A DNA stretch of 64,000 nt, from assembly GCA_036493595.1 (NCBI GenBank), contig DASXPN010000123.1:1-64000 (forward strand), in the 5' to 3' direction. Shown piece by piece: positions 44,496 to 52,969 of the stretch. The translations under genes were made by a program, and so were the position numbers. Below the pieces are notes generated by a model. That model saw nothing but the letters and a program-made list of their open reading frames with translations. It was not told where the DNA came from and searched no databases. Each line of letters starts with the position of its first letter. Positions within the stretch are counted from its first letter, which is position 1. The DNA comes from DATAES01 sp036493595 (GTDB taxonomy: Bacteria; Actinomycetota; Acidimicrobiia; Acidimicrobiales; JACDCH01).

Positions 44496-44535
44496 AGTCG
44501 CTCCAGTCGCAAGGGTCGGCCCCTCGAGCAGTCGT

Positions 44536-44623
44536 TGGTGCGGACGAGAGGATTTGAACCTCCACCCGGTTGCCCGGACCAGCACCTCAAGCTGGCGTGT
44601 CTACCTGATTCCACCACGTCCGC
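44536..44623 (-). tRNA. tRNA-Leu (GAG anticodon)
   Basis: The acceptor stem GCGGACG pairs perfectly with CGTCCGC; discriminator A is followed by an encoded CCA (88 bases including it). The anticodon stem CCAGC/GCTGG carries the loop TTGAGGT, giving anticodon GAG for CTC/CTT leucine codons. The long variable arm CCGGG/CCGGG-like and the T arm GGAGG...CCTCT complete a class II tRNA. Confidence 0.95.
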
Positions 44624-44648
44624 GGGGTCGCCCAACCTACCGCACCGC

Positions 44649-46253
44649 CTAACCGAGCCAGACCTTGTCGCCCGCGAACGTGCCGTTCACGGTGATCGTG
44701 AGGTCGTGTACGCGGGGACTGGCCACCGACTTCGTGAGGAACTGGGCGATCGGCAGGATCGGTACCTGCTGCATGATCGCCGCCTCGGCCTGCTGGTACT
44801 GCTGGACCCTTGTGGCAGGGTCGGGATTCGCGCGGGCGGCGGCCAGCAACTGGTCGACCGCAGGGTTCGAAAAGCCCGTGGCGTTGTCGCGCGAACCCGA
44901 CGTGAACAGCGGCGCGAGGTACGCGTCGGGCGACGGATACACCCCGATGGCACCGAGCCGGAACAAGCCCTGCTGGCCGGACACTGCGAACTGGTCGTAC
45001 TGATCGGGCGGCAGCGGGCGCTTGTTGGTGGGGACGCCGACCGCGGCGAGACCACTCTCGATGGCGCCGGCGACCGCGTCTTCACCGGTGCCGGTGAAGT
45101 AGTCGAGGTTCACGGTCGGGATGTTGCCGTCGGGAAATGCCTGCGCCAGCAGTGCCTTCGCGCCCGCGGGATCAAACGCGCACGGGGTGCCGCACGGATC
45201 CTCGACGTGCCCGGCGACGCCCGCGGGCACGATGCCACCGAGGGGGTCGGCCAAAGCGGGATACACGGCCTTGACCAATGCGTCGCGATCGACCGACTTC
45301 ACGATCGCCTGACGGAAGCGCACGTCCGCGAACGTCGGGTCGAGAAGGTTGAACGCGTAGAACAGCTCCGCGTCGAACGGACGGAACTGGCTCGGCCCGA
45401 ACCGTTGCGCGGCCTCCTCGGCGCGATCGTTCGACACCAGGCTCCAGTCGAGCTTGGCCGCGGCGAAGTCCTCGAACGACTGACCGAGGTTCGCCTTGTC
45501 GTACTCGTGCACCTCGATGGCGTCGAGGTACGCGCTGCCGTTGGTGGCGCGTACCAGCGACACGACGTCACCCTGCTGTCCGGTGAACGCGAACGGTCCG
45601 CTGCCGACCGGCGCGGTGCCGAACGCCGGTGCCGCGGCCTCGACCGCTTCCTTCGGGACGACGCCGAATTCGGGCGCGGCCAGCAACTCGGGCAGCACTG
45701 ACAGCGGACCGTCGAGATCGATCTCGAGCGTGTGGTCGTCGATCGCCTTGAGCCCCGCGATGTCCGCCGCGGCGCCCGACAGATACGGCGCCAACCCCGA
45801 GATGAGCTCGAGCCGCAACGCCGCCACGGACGCCTGACCTTGCTTGGCCACCCGCTCGAGCGAGTACTTCGCGTCGGCGGCGGTGATCGCACGGCCGTTG
45901 CTGAAGTGCGCGTCGGCGCGGAGCTTGAACGTCCACGTCCTCTGATCGGGCGAGGCTGTCCACGACTCGGCGATGCTCGGTGACGCGGTGACATCACCGT
46001 CACCGATCCTCGTGAGGCCGTCGAACAGGAGGTCGGCCATCAAGAGCTCACCCTGCGATGCCGGGGACGCGGTGGCCGGATCGAGCGATGCGGGCCGATC
46101 GATGCCGATGCGCAGCGTCCCGCCGACCGTCGGGCCGCGCGAGGAGGACGAGCCGGCACCCGCGGGCTTCTTCGAATCAGTGCACGCGGCGAGCGTGAGC
46201 ACCAGCGCGGCCACCACGCACAGGGCGGCGCGCCGGTGCACCGAGGCGCCCAC
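44649..46253 (-). CDS. Extracellular solute-binding lipoprotein (peptide ABC family 5)
   Basis: A 534-residue family 5 substrate-binding protein. The N-terminal lipobox 'LTLAAC' ends the signal sequence, so the mature protein is anchored by a lipid on Cys. The core has GGTLRIGIDRPASLDPA, then TWTFKLRADAHFSNGRAITAADAKYSLERV, as in dipeptide- and oligopeptide-binding proteins. GTG at 46253 is used; GTG 46241 is almost as good. It sits downstream of secG and has no own permease; it may serve the transporter encoded at 46955-50938, or be an extra receptor for it. Confidence 0.9.
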   Translation of the reverse strand: MGASVHRRAALCVVAALVLTLAACTDSKKPAGAGSSSSRGPTVGGTLRIGIDRPASLDPATASPASQGELLMADLLFDGLTRIGDGDVTASPSIAESWTASPDQRTWTFKLRADAHFSNGRAITAADAKYSLERVAKQGQASVAALRLELISGLAPYLSGAAADIAGLKAIDDHTLEIDLDGPLSVLPELLAAPEFGVVPKEAVEAAAPAFGTAPVGSGPFAFTGQQGDVVSLVRATNGSAYLDAIEVHEYDKANLGQSFEDFAAAKLDWSLVSNDRAEEAAQRFGPSQFRPFDAELFYAFNLLDPTFADVRFRQAIVKSVDRDALVKAVYPALADPLGGIVPAGVAGHVEDPCGTPCAFDPAGAKALLAQAFPDGNIPTVNLDYFTGTGEDAVAGAIESGLAAVGVPTNKRPLPPDQYDQFAVSGQQGLFRLGAIGVYPSPDAYLAPLFTSGSRDNATGFSNPAVDQLLAAARANPDPATRVQQYQQAEAAIMQQVPILPIAQFLTKSVASPRVHDLTITVNGTFAGDKVWLG

Positions 46254-46269
46254 TGGGAGCCGCAATGAC

Positions 46270-46533
46270 CTAGGACAGCAGGAGGCCGAAGCCGATCGTG
46301 GTGAACGCGAAGACGAGTGCGGCGACGACGGTGATGCGATCGAGGTTGCGTTCAACGACGGTCGAGCCGGCCGCGGTCGCGCCGATGCTGCCACCGAACA
46401 TGTCCGACAGGCCGCCGCCCTTCCCGCTGTGCAGCAGCACGAGGAAGATGAGCAGAAGACCGTCGGCCACATGGAAGAGGCCGACCCAGAAGATCAACCT
46501 CGTGAAGACGATCGCGGCAAGCATGACGGGCAA
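46270..46533 (-). CDS. secG: Protein translocase subunit SecG
   Basis: An 87-residue protein with two helices: FWVGLFHVADGLLLIFLVLL, then VVAALVFAFTTIGFGLLLS. The loop GKGGGLSDMFGGS is the SecG signature. SecG aids the SecYEG channel. In many Actinobacteria secG follows tpiA directly; here a transporter cassette lies between them. It ends 16 bases before the binding-protein gene. Confidence 0.93.
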   Translation of the reverse strand: MPVMLAAIVFTRLIFWVGLFHVADGLLLIFLVLLHSGKGGGLSDMFGGSIGATAAGSTVVERNLDRITVVAALVFAFTTIGFGLLLS

Positions 46534-46560
46534 TGAGAGTAGTGGCTACGGTGCCGCCGC

Positions 46561-46947
46561 GTGAATCGGTGGGCCGATGAGCACGCGACCGCCCTAGGGG
46601 CGGAGTTGCAGGACGGGGAGGAGCTGCTCGTCGCTGCGAGAGTGGCCGTGGCTCGCCGTTCGGGCGCTCTCGCGACCTTTCCGCTTCCCGGTCGCATCTT
46701 CGTCCTCGGGCTGAGCGATCGCCGGCTCTTGTTCTGGGGCGCATCGAAATGGTTCGGGCGGCCCCGACCACTGGCTACGTCGGTCGCCCTCGATCAGGTC
46801 ATAGGAGTCGATCTCGTCCGCCGCGTGGGCGGGCCGCGACTCCGGGTGACGCTGGCGACAGGCTCGATCATGCTCCTCGAGTCGACGTGGGGCGGCTCGG
46901 TGCGCGCGCTGAGCGACGCGTTCTTCGCGCTCCAGAATCCCCGTTGA
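46561..46947 (+). CDS. Hypothetical protein, bacterial PH-like
   Basis: A 128-residue protein from GTG 46561 with a strand-rich pattern (FPLPGRIFVLGLSDRRLLFWG and VALDQVIGVDLVRRVGGPRL) resembling bacterial PH-like or YdbT-type domains. No catalytic motif is seen. It runs against its neighbours, starting 27 bases from secG (divergent) and ending 7 bases from the ABC ATPase gene (convergent). Confidence 0.65.
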   Translation: MNRWADEHATALGAELQDGEELLVAARVAVARRSGALATFPLPGRIFVLGLSDRRLLFWGASKWFGRPRPLATSVALDQVIGVDLVRRVGGPRLRVTLATGSIMLLESTWGGSVRALSDAFFALQNPR

Positions 46948-46954
46948 CCGCCGT

Positions 46955-47950
46955 TCAGACGGAGACGACGTCGACGACTTCCGCGTAGTGGCACGCAGAC
47001 GGATGACCGTGACCACGATCGATCAGCGCTGGCTCCTCCTGCGCGCACAGCTCGGTCGCCTTCCAGCACCGGGTGCGGAAGCGGCAGCCCGACGGCGGCG
47101 CGATCGGACTCGGCACGTCACCGGTCAGCACGATGCGCTTTCGTGCGCGCTCTTTGCGCGGGTCGGGTACGGGCACCGCCGACAGCAGCGCCTGCGTGTA
47201 CGGGTGCGCGGGTCGCTCGTACAACTCGTTCGACGGCGCCATCTCGACGATCTTGCCGAGATACATCACGGCCGCGTTGTCGGAGATGTGGCGGACGACC
47301 GACAGATCGTGCGCGATGAACACGTAGGACAGACCAAGCTCGTCCTGTAGATCCTCGAGGAGGTTCACGACCCCGGCCTGGATCGACACGTCGAGCGCCG
47401 ACACCGGCTCATCCAGCACGAGCAGCTCCGGATCGAGCGCGAGCGCACGCGCGATGCCGATGCGTTGGCGTTGTCCGCCGGAGAACTCGTGTGGGAACCG
47501 GCTGGCGTGCTCGGCCTTCAATCCGACCAGCTCCATCAACTCCTTGACGCGAGCCGCGATCGCCTTTCGCCGGCGGGTTCGATGGATCACCATCGGCTCG
47601 GCGATGATCGACTGCACGGTCATGCGCGGGTTGAGCGAGGCGTACGGATCCTGGAACACGATCTGTATCTGCTGTCGCAACGCGCGGATGGCCCGACTCG
47701 ACTGGTTCAACACCTCTTGGCCACGGAACCTCACGGAGCCCGACGTTGCCGGGATCAGGCGGAGGATCAAGCGGCCCGTCGTCGACTTTCCGCAACCCGA
47801 CTCGCCGACGATGCCCAACGTCTGACCCTTCTCCACGGCGAACGAGACGCCCGACACCGCCTTGACGGTCGCGACCTGATGCTGGAAGAGCCCGGCACGG
47901 ACGGGGAACTCCTTCACCAGGTCGGTGACCTCGAGAATCGGTTCAGCCAA
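46955..47950 (-). CDS. Oligopeptide/dipeptide ABC transporter ATPase, OppF/DppF type
   Basis: A 331-residue ATPase: Walker A GESGCGKST, signature FSGGQRQRIGIARAL, Walker B LLVLDEPVSALD. The C-terminal Opp/Dpp-specific region has four spaced cysteines (CRFRTRC, later CAQEE and CHYAE), likely an Fe-S site known from DppD/OppD-type ATPases. It overlaps the next ATPase gene by eight bases. Confidence 0.95.
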   Translation of the reverse strand: MAEPILEVTDLVKEFPVRAGLFQHQVATVKAVSGVSFAVEKGQTLGIVGESGCGKSTTGRLILRLIPATSGSVRFRGQEVLNQSSRAIRALRQQIQIVFQDPYASLNPRMTVQSIIAEPMVIHRTRRRKAIAARVKELMELVGLKAEHASRFPHEFSGGQRQRIGIARALALDPELLVLDEPVSALDVSIQAGVVNLLEDLQDELGLSYVFIAHDLSVVRHISDNAAVMYLGKIVEMAPSNELYERPAHPYTQALLSAVPVPDPRKERARKRIVLTGDVPSPIAPPSGCRFRTRCWKATELCAQEEPALIDRGHGHPSACHYAEVVDVVSV

Positions 47951-49037
47951 CGGACGCCTCTCCTCCCGAGTCGTCGGCCGAGAGCTCGCTGGTGCTCAGC
48001 GCCGGCAGGTCCTCAGCGAAGTGGCAGGCCGACAGGTGGCCCGCATCGATCTCACGCAGCGCCGGCCTCTCGGTCTGGCACGGCGACGGAAGAACGGCGT
48101 CGTTGCACCGCGGATGGAAGGCGCACCCGGGAGGCACCCTGATGAGCGAAGGCGGCTGACCGGCGATTCGGTTCAGGCGGGCGTCGCGGCGACCGTCGAC
48201 GCGGGGAAGCGACGCAAGCAGACCTCGGGCATACGGGTGCCGTGGGTTGTAGAAGAGGTCGTCGACCGTGGCGAGCTCGACTTCGCGCCCGGCGTACATG
48301 ACGAGCACGCGATCGGCGACGCCGGCAACCACGCCCAGGTCGTGCGTTATCAAGATGATCGAGCTCTTCGTGCGGTCCTGGATGCGCTCGAGCACCTCGA
48401 GCACCTGTGCCTGGATGGTGACGTCGAGCGCTGTCGTGGGCTCATCGGCGATGAGCACCTCGGGCTCGTTGGCGATCGTCATCGCGATCATCGCTCGCTG
48501 CCGCATGCCGCCGGAGTACTCGTGCGGATACTGATCGGCCCGTCGCGCCGGGTTCGGGATGCCAACAATTTCCAGCAGCTCGAGGACGCGCGCCTTCACC
48601 GCATCGTTCGCCAGATCATCGTGGACCTTGATGGCCTCGGCGATCTGACTGCCGACGGTGTACACCGGATTGAGCGCGGTCAGGGCGTCCTGGAAGATCA
48701 TCGCAACCGACTTGCCCCGCACAGGTTGCAGCGCACGTTCGGACAGCCCCAGCAGCTCACGACCACGAAGCTTCACGCTGCCGGTCACTTCTGCGGACGT
48801 CGGCAACAGGCCGAGGATCGCCATCGAGGTCACGCTCTTCCCGGAGCCCGACTCACCGACGATCCCGAGAGTTTCGTGGTCGTAGAGATCGAACGTCAGC
48901 GAGGTGACGGCGTGCACAGGACCGTCGTCGGTTGGGAACGTCACGGTCAGATCACGGACCTCGAGTAACGGGCCCGACCAGTTCGAGCCGGCTACGGCCT
49001 CCAACTCGACGTCGAAATCGACCGGAGCATCGTCCAT
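47943..49037 (-). CDS. Oligopeptide/dipeptide ABC transporter ATPase, OppD/DppD type
   Basis: A 364-residue ATPase with Walker A GESGSGKSV, signature YSGGMRQRAMIAM and Walker B VLIADEPTTALD. The C-terminal cysteine cluster CAFHPRC...C...C fits the Fe-S type Opp/Dpp ATPases. It lies three bases after the OppC-like gene and pairs with the OppF-like ATPase. Confidence 0.95.
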   Translation of the reverse strand: MDDAPVDFDVELEAVAGSNWSGPLLEVRDLTVTFPTDDGPVHAVTSLTFDLYDHETLGIVGESGSGKSVTSMAILGLLPTSAEVTGSVKLRGRELLGLSERALQPVRGKSVAMIFQDALTALNPVYTVGSQIAEAIKVHDDLANDAVKARVLELLEIVGIPNPARRADQYPHEYSGGMRQRAMIAMTIANEPEVLIADEPTTALDVTIQAQVLEVLERIQDRTKSSIILITHDLGVVAGVADRVLVMYAGREVELATVDDLFYNPRHPYARGLLASLPRVDGRRDARLNRIAGQPPSLIRVPPGCAFHPRCNDAVLPSPCQTERPALREIDAGHLSACHFAEDLPALSTSELSADDSGGEASVG

Positions 49038-49040
49038 GGA

Positions 49041-49997
49041 TCAGTGCTTGTGTTGGGGGTCGAAGGCGTCACGCAGACCATCGCCCAGGAAGTTCACGCA
49101 GAGCACGGTCAGCAGGATCATCAGTCCCGGGAAGTACAGCAGGTGCGTGTTCTGGTTGTAGTTGCCCTCGGCCGAAGCGAGCATGTTGCCCCACGACGTC
49201 GTAGGGGGCTGCACCCCGAATCCGAGGAAGGACAGCGTCGACTCGGTGACGATCGCCGCCGCGATGCTGAGCGTGGCATTGACGAGGATCGGTCCGATGC
49301 AGTTCGGGAGGATGTGTCTGAAGATGATCCGCGGGCTCGAACCTCCCGCCGCTCGGGCTGCCTCGACGAATTCTTTCTCCTTGAGCGACAACACCTGCCC
49401 ACGCACAACCCGAGCGATGTACATCCATCCCAACCCGGCGAGCACGAAGATGATGACGGTGGTCTGGTCGAAGGCTGAAGAGCTGAAGTACTTGAGCGCC
49501 ACCGCGAGCACTGCGATAGCGGGCACGACCAGAAACAAGTCCGTGAACCGCATCAGCAACTGATCGGTGATACGCCCGAAGTAGCCGGCCGCCGCGCCGA
49601 CGATCGTGCCTCCCACTGTCGACAACAAGGCGACTGCGAGGCCGATCTTCAGCGAGATCTGGCCCGCGTACAGGATCTCGGTCAGCGTGTCCCGGCCGAG
49701 CTGATCGGTTCCCATCAGATGCTCCCTGCTCGGTGACGTCGGACCGAGCAGAAGGTCCTGGTGGTTCTTGGGGTACGGCGCGAAGTATGTGGCCCCGAAG
49801 CAGAGGACGATCAGCAGGATCAAAACGACCGCGCCGATGACCGCCAAACGGTGGCGCAGGAAACGTCGTCGGAACAGCTGCCACTGGCTGCGCGGCGTCG
49901 GCTCCGTCTCGAACGTCGGCAGCATCGACATCGGCTCGACCGCGACAGGCGAACCGAATGGCGCGGGCACGCCACCGATCTTGTCTTCGGTCCTCAT
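49041..49997 (-). CDS. Peptide ABC transporter permease, OppC/DppC type
   Basis: A 318-residue permease with a long cytoplasmic N-terminus, then helices; the ABC-interaction loop is EAARAAGGSSPRIIFRHILPN. The start ATG (49997) overlaps the OppB stop as ATGA, which fixes it. It partners the OppB-like permease in the membrane channel. Confidence 0.95.
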   Translation of the reverse strand: MRTEDKIGGVPAPFGSPVAVEPMSMLPTFETEPTPRSQWQLFRRRFLRHRLAVIGAVVLILLIVLCFGATYFAPYPKNHQDLLLGPTSPSREHLMGTDQLGRDTLTEILYAGQISLKIGLAVALLSTVGGTIVGAAAGYFGRITDQLLMRFTDLFLVVPAIAVLAVALKYFSSSAFDQTTVIIFVLAGLGWMYIARVVRGQVLSLKEKEFVEAARAAGGSSPRIIFRHILPNCIGPILVNATLSIAAAIVTESTLSFLGFGVQPPTTSWGNMLASAEGNYNQNTHLLYFPGLMILLTVLCVNFLGDGLRDAFDPQHKH

Positions 49998-50938
49998 GAG
50001 AGCCGTATCCGAGGGTCGAGAACCCCGTACAACAGATCCGCCAGCAGATTGAAGAAGATGATGATCACCGCCACGATCACCATCCACGCCTCGACGACGT
50101 AGACGTCACCGACGAGGATCGCGTTGTAGAAGAGCCGTCCCATCCCACCGATGGCGAAGATGTTCTCGGTGATGATCAGGCCCCCGAACAGTGCGCCGAA
50201 GTCGAGGGCGACCACGGTGACGAACGGAATGAGTGAGTTGCGCAACGCGTGCTTGAAGATCACCTTGCGCCGCGGCACTCCCTTGGCCCGAGCGGTGCGC
50301 ACGTAGTCGGCACCGAGCGCGTCAAGCATGGAAGCACGCTGATAGCGGCTCCACGACGCGACGATCTGCACACACAACGTGGCAACTGGCAGCGCGAGAT
50401 GCCGCAAATAGTCCAGGTTGAAGCCGCTGCCGTCACCGGTGTGGAGCCCGACGGACAGGAACCATCGGTTCTGCACCACGAAGAATTCGATGAGCAGCAG
50501 ACCGAACCAGAACGGTGGCATGGCAATGCCGATGTACGACAGCCCGGTGAACAGATAGTCGAGTTTGGAGTACTGCCGCACGGCGGAGTACACGCCGACC
50601 CCGATCGCAATGGCAGCAGAGACCACCGCGCCGATGATGATGAGTTGCAGCGTGTTGCCCATCGCGCTGCTGATCATCGTCGAGACGTCCTCGCGGCTCG
50701 CCGAGCTCTGCCCGAAGTCGCCATGGACGGCGCCCTTGAGCCACTCCGTGTACTGCACGAAGATCGAATCGTCCAGCCCGAGCCGCTGCCGCTCACGCAC
50801 CTGGACCTGAGGATCCTTCGATGCCGCGAGCCGTGCCGTCGGATCGAATGTCTCCCGCACCCCCCAGAACAGCAGGAACGACGCGATGAGAACGACGGGG
50901 ATCGAGTAGAGCACCCGTCGAATCGCGTAGGTCAACAT
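49994..50938 (-). CDS. Peptide ABC transporter permease, OppB/DppB type
   Basis: A 314-residue permease with about six helices and the typical start MLTYAIRRVLYSIPVVLIAS. The interaction loop is RTARAKGVPRRKVIFKHALRN. A ribosome site GAGGTG lies just before the ATG. It is separated from the binding-protein gene by a 73-base space holding a very strong stem-loop. Confidence 0.95.
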   Translation of the reverse strand: MLTYAIRRVLYSIPVVLIASFLLFWGVRETFDPTARLAASKDPQVQVRERQRLGLDDSIFVQYTEWLKGAVHGDFGQSSASREDVSTMISSAMGNTLQLIIIGAVVSAAIAIGVGVYSAVRQYSKLDYLFTGLSYIGIAMPPFWFGLLLIEFFVVQNRWFLSVGLHTGDGSGFNLDYLRHLALPVATLCVQIVASWSRYQRASMLDALGADYVRTARAKGVPRRKVIFKHALRNSLIPFVTVVALDFGALFGGLIITENIFAIGGMGRLFYNAILVGDVYVVEAWMVIVAVIIIFFNLLADLLYGVLDPRIRLS

Positions 50939-50964
50939 GGAGCACCTCGCCCGAGGACGTGGAG

Positions 50965-50997
50965 CGAGGGGATCTCGGTCAGACCGAGACCCCCTCG
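50965..50997 (-). terminator. Strong intercistronic stem-loop between binding protein and permease genes
   Basis: Bases 50965-50979 pair with 50983-50997 in a 14-pair stem with one mismatch and a 3-base loop. It starts 15 bases after the binding-protein stop. A partial terminator or mRNA-stabilising hairpin at this place would make more binding protein than permease, as in maltose and oligopeptide operons. Confidence 0.65.
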
Positions 50998-51011
50998 TAT
51001 CCGAGGACCGA

Positions 51012-52709
51012 TCAGCCGGTAACGCCCCACAGGTTCATGTTGAAGAACGGCCCGAGGACGCCGTTGTCACCGACGGGACCGACGACCTTGTTGTTCCAGA
51101 GCAGGATGTTCGGGAGCGGGTCGATCGGCAGGTTGATCATGTTGCTAGCGGCAATCTGCTGCGCCTGCTTCCCCTCGGCCTGGAGCGCCGAATCATCCAG
51201 CTCACCGTCCATCTTCGTGAGCACGGTGTCGAGGTCGGGGATGCTCGTGCGCTGATAGTTGTTGCCGCCGGTCTGCCCGATCGGCGCCGAGTTCTTCGAG
51301 CACGCGATGTTGCAGATGCTCGGCCCGAGCGTCGTCAGTACCTGGGCGTAAATGGCCGCCTGGAAGTCACCGATGGGCAGGAGCTGGCCGAACAGGTCGC
51401 CGGCCTTGGCGTTGTCGATTTGCATGTCGATGCCAGCGTCCTTCAGCTGTGACTGCAGGATCTGCTGCGTGAGCTCACGGCGCTTGTTCCCGGCAGTGGT
51501 GCGGACGGTGAAGCTGAGCTTCTGTCCGTTCTTGGCGTAGAAGCCATCGCTGCCCTTGGCGTAGCCGTCGCCCGTGAGGAGCTGGTCGACCTGCCCGAGA
51601 TCCTTCTTGTATTGCGAGAAGGCGTTCTCATCGACGTACTGCTTCACGATCGGGGCGTTGAGGAACTGCAACGGATCGTTGACGCCGATGCCACCGAACA
51701 GGCGCTGCACGATCGCTGACCGGTCGATCGAGAAGGCGACGGCCTTGCGGACGGCCGCATCGTCGAACGGCGGCTTGCCCTGGTTGAACCACAGCGCCTC
51801 GAAGTTGCCGGTGGCGGTCGTGATGACCTTCTGGGTGTTCGGCAGGCCGGCGTTGATCTGGTCGACCGCATCGAGTTGCGGCTGCGGGTAGATCATCGAG
51901 ACCTGATCCGACTTGAAGGAGGTGAACTCGGACGAGGTGTCCGGCTGGAACTTGAAGATCACCTTGTCGAGACTCGGCTTGGTACCGAAGAAGTTCGGGT
52001 TGGGGACGAGCGTGATGTTGTCCGTCTTCGTCCACGAATCGATGATCCATGGGCCACCGGAGAACTTGTAGCCGTCCTTCATCATCGCGTCACGGTCCTG
52101 ACCCTGCAGGATGTGGCTCGGGAAGATCCCGTAGTTGCCCGTGAAGAGGCCCTTCCAGTCCTGGTAGTTGTTCTTGAACGTCACGACGGCGACCTTCGGG
52201 TTCGAGTCGTCGACCGACGCGATGTCCTGGTAGCCGGTCTTGTCGTAGACGTCAGTGCCGTTGGCGATCTGATCCCACGTGTACTTGAAGTCAGTCGACG
52301 TGATCGGCTGGTTGTCGTTCCAGACCGCGTTGTCGGCGATCTCGTACGTGACCTTCTGCTGTGGCGAGGTCTCGAGCTTGGGCTCACCCTTGAGCACGAT
52401 GCTCGGCTTGTACGAGTAGTTGCCCTGGTCGTCCTTCACGACGTCGAAGGCGCGCGGCATGGTCTGCACTGCCGCCATCCAGTAGCCCCAGCTGGAGCCA
52501 CTGCAGGTGCCGATCCAGTCCATGCAGTCGGGCTCCTGCTCTGCCCCGATGATCAGCGTGCCGCCCTTCGGGACCGGTGCCGCACTCGAACTCTGGCTGG
52601 CCGCCGCGTTCGTGTTGTTCTTCTTGTCGCTCGAACACGCGGTGATTGCCAACAGAACGAACGCGAACAGCACACAGAGGAGCTGAAGGCTCCGACGCTT
52701 TCCTCTCAC
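51012..52709 (-). CDS. Peptide ABC transporter substrate-binding lipoprotein (family 5)
   Basis: A 565-residue family 5 binding protein: signal peptide with lipobox LLAITAC, an acidic/serine-rich linker (SSDKKNNTNAAASQSSS), then GGTLIIGAEQEPDCMDWIGT, a variant of the OppA/DppA core. GTG start at 52709 has an excellent AGGAGG (52719-52724) nine bases upstream. This is the first gene of the opp-like operon. Confidence 0.95.
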   Translation of the reverse strand: MRGKRRSLQLLCVLFAFVLLAITACSSDKKNNTNAAASQSSSAAPVPKGGTLIIGAEQEPDCMDWIGTCSGSSWGYWMAAVQTMPRAFDVVKDDQGNYSYKPSIVLKGEPKLETSPQQKVTYEIADNAVWNDNQPITSTDFKYTWDQIANGTDVYDKTGYQDIASVDDSNPKVAVVTFKNNYQDWKGLFTGNYGIFPSHILQGQDRDAMMKDGYKFSGGPWIIDSWTKTDNITLVPNPNFFGTKPSLDKVIFKFQPDTSSEFTSFKSDQVSMIYPQPQLDAVDQINAGLPNTQKVITTATGNFEALWFNQGKPPFDDAAVRKAVAFSIDRSAIVQRLFGGIGVNDPLQFLNAPIVKQYVDENAFSQYKKDLGQVDQLLTGDGYAKGSDGFYAKNGQKLSFTVRTTAGNKRRELTQQILQSQLKDAGIDMQIDNAKAGDLFGQLLPIGDFQAAIYAQVLTTLGPSICNIACSKNSAPIGQTGGNNYQRTSIPDLDTVLTKMDGELDDSALQAEGKQAQQIAASNMINLPIDPLPNILLWNNKVVGPVGDNGVLGPFFNMNLWGVTG

Positions 52710-52820
52710 GAAACACAGCCTCCTAGTCGGGGAACACGACGCCGTTGTCGCACGGCCTCCACATGTGGAGCGGCAACCGGCGCGGCCATGCCAACGACGA
52801 ACCCCCCCGGTGCGGCGCCG

Positions 52821-52849
52821 ACCCTACCCATCCCGCGCACACGAGTCGA
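52821..52849 (-). promoter_or_regulatory. Likely promoter of the opp-like operon
   Basis: Read on the minus strand, TCGACT (52844-52849) and TAGGGT (52821-52826) are spaced by 17 bases, a fair fit to a housekeeping promoter, in the space between tpiA and the binding-protein gene. The spacer contains a CCCATCCCGCGCACA sequence that resembles the 14-mer repeated near 62600; this may be chance. Confidence 0.35.
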
Positions 52850-52922
52850 GGATCTGATCGCGCCCTCAACGAGTTGCAAAGAAAGCGCAACACAACGCTG
52901 CGTGGTCGTGCTCGTGCATATC

Positions 52923-52949
52923 GGTCAAGCCAAGCGGAAACGCTTGACC
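52923..52949 (-). terminator. Hairpin after tpiA
   Basis: GGTCAAGC (52923-52930) pairs with GCTTGACC (52942-52949); an alternative inner stem CAAGCG/CGCTTG has a 4-base loop. It begins 20 bases after the tpiA stop and probably ends the gap-pgk-tpiA transcript, isolating the opp-like operon. Confidence 0.5.
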
Positions 52950-52969
52950 AAATCGGCAGTGCGGTTCGA

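Noticed and set aside
44536..44623. tRNA-Leu as an integration site for a mobile element
   Set aside because: No integrase, no repeated tRNA 3' end and no mobile genes lie near it.
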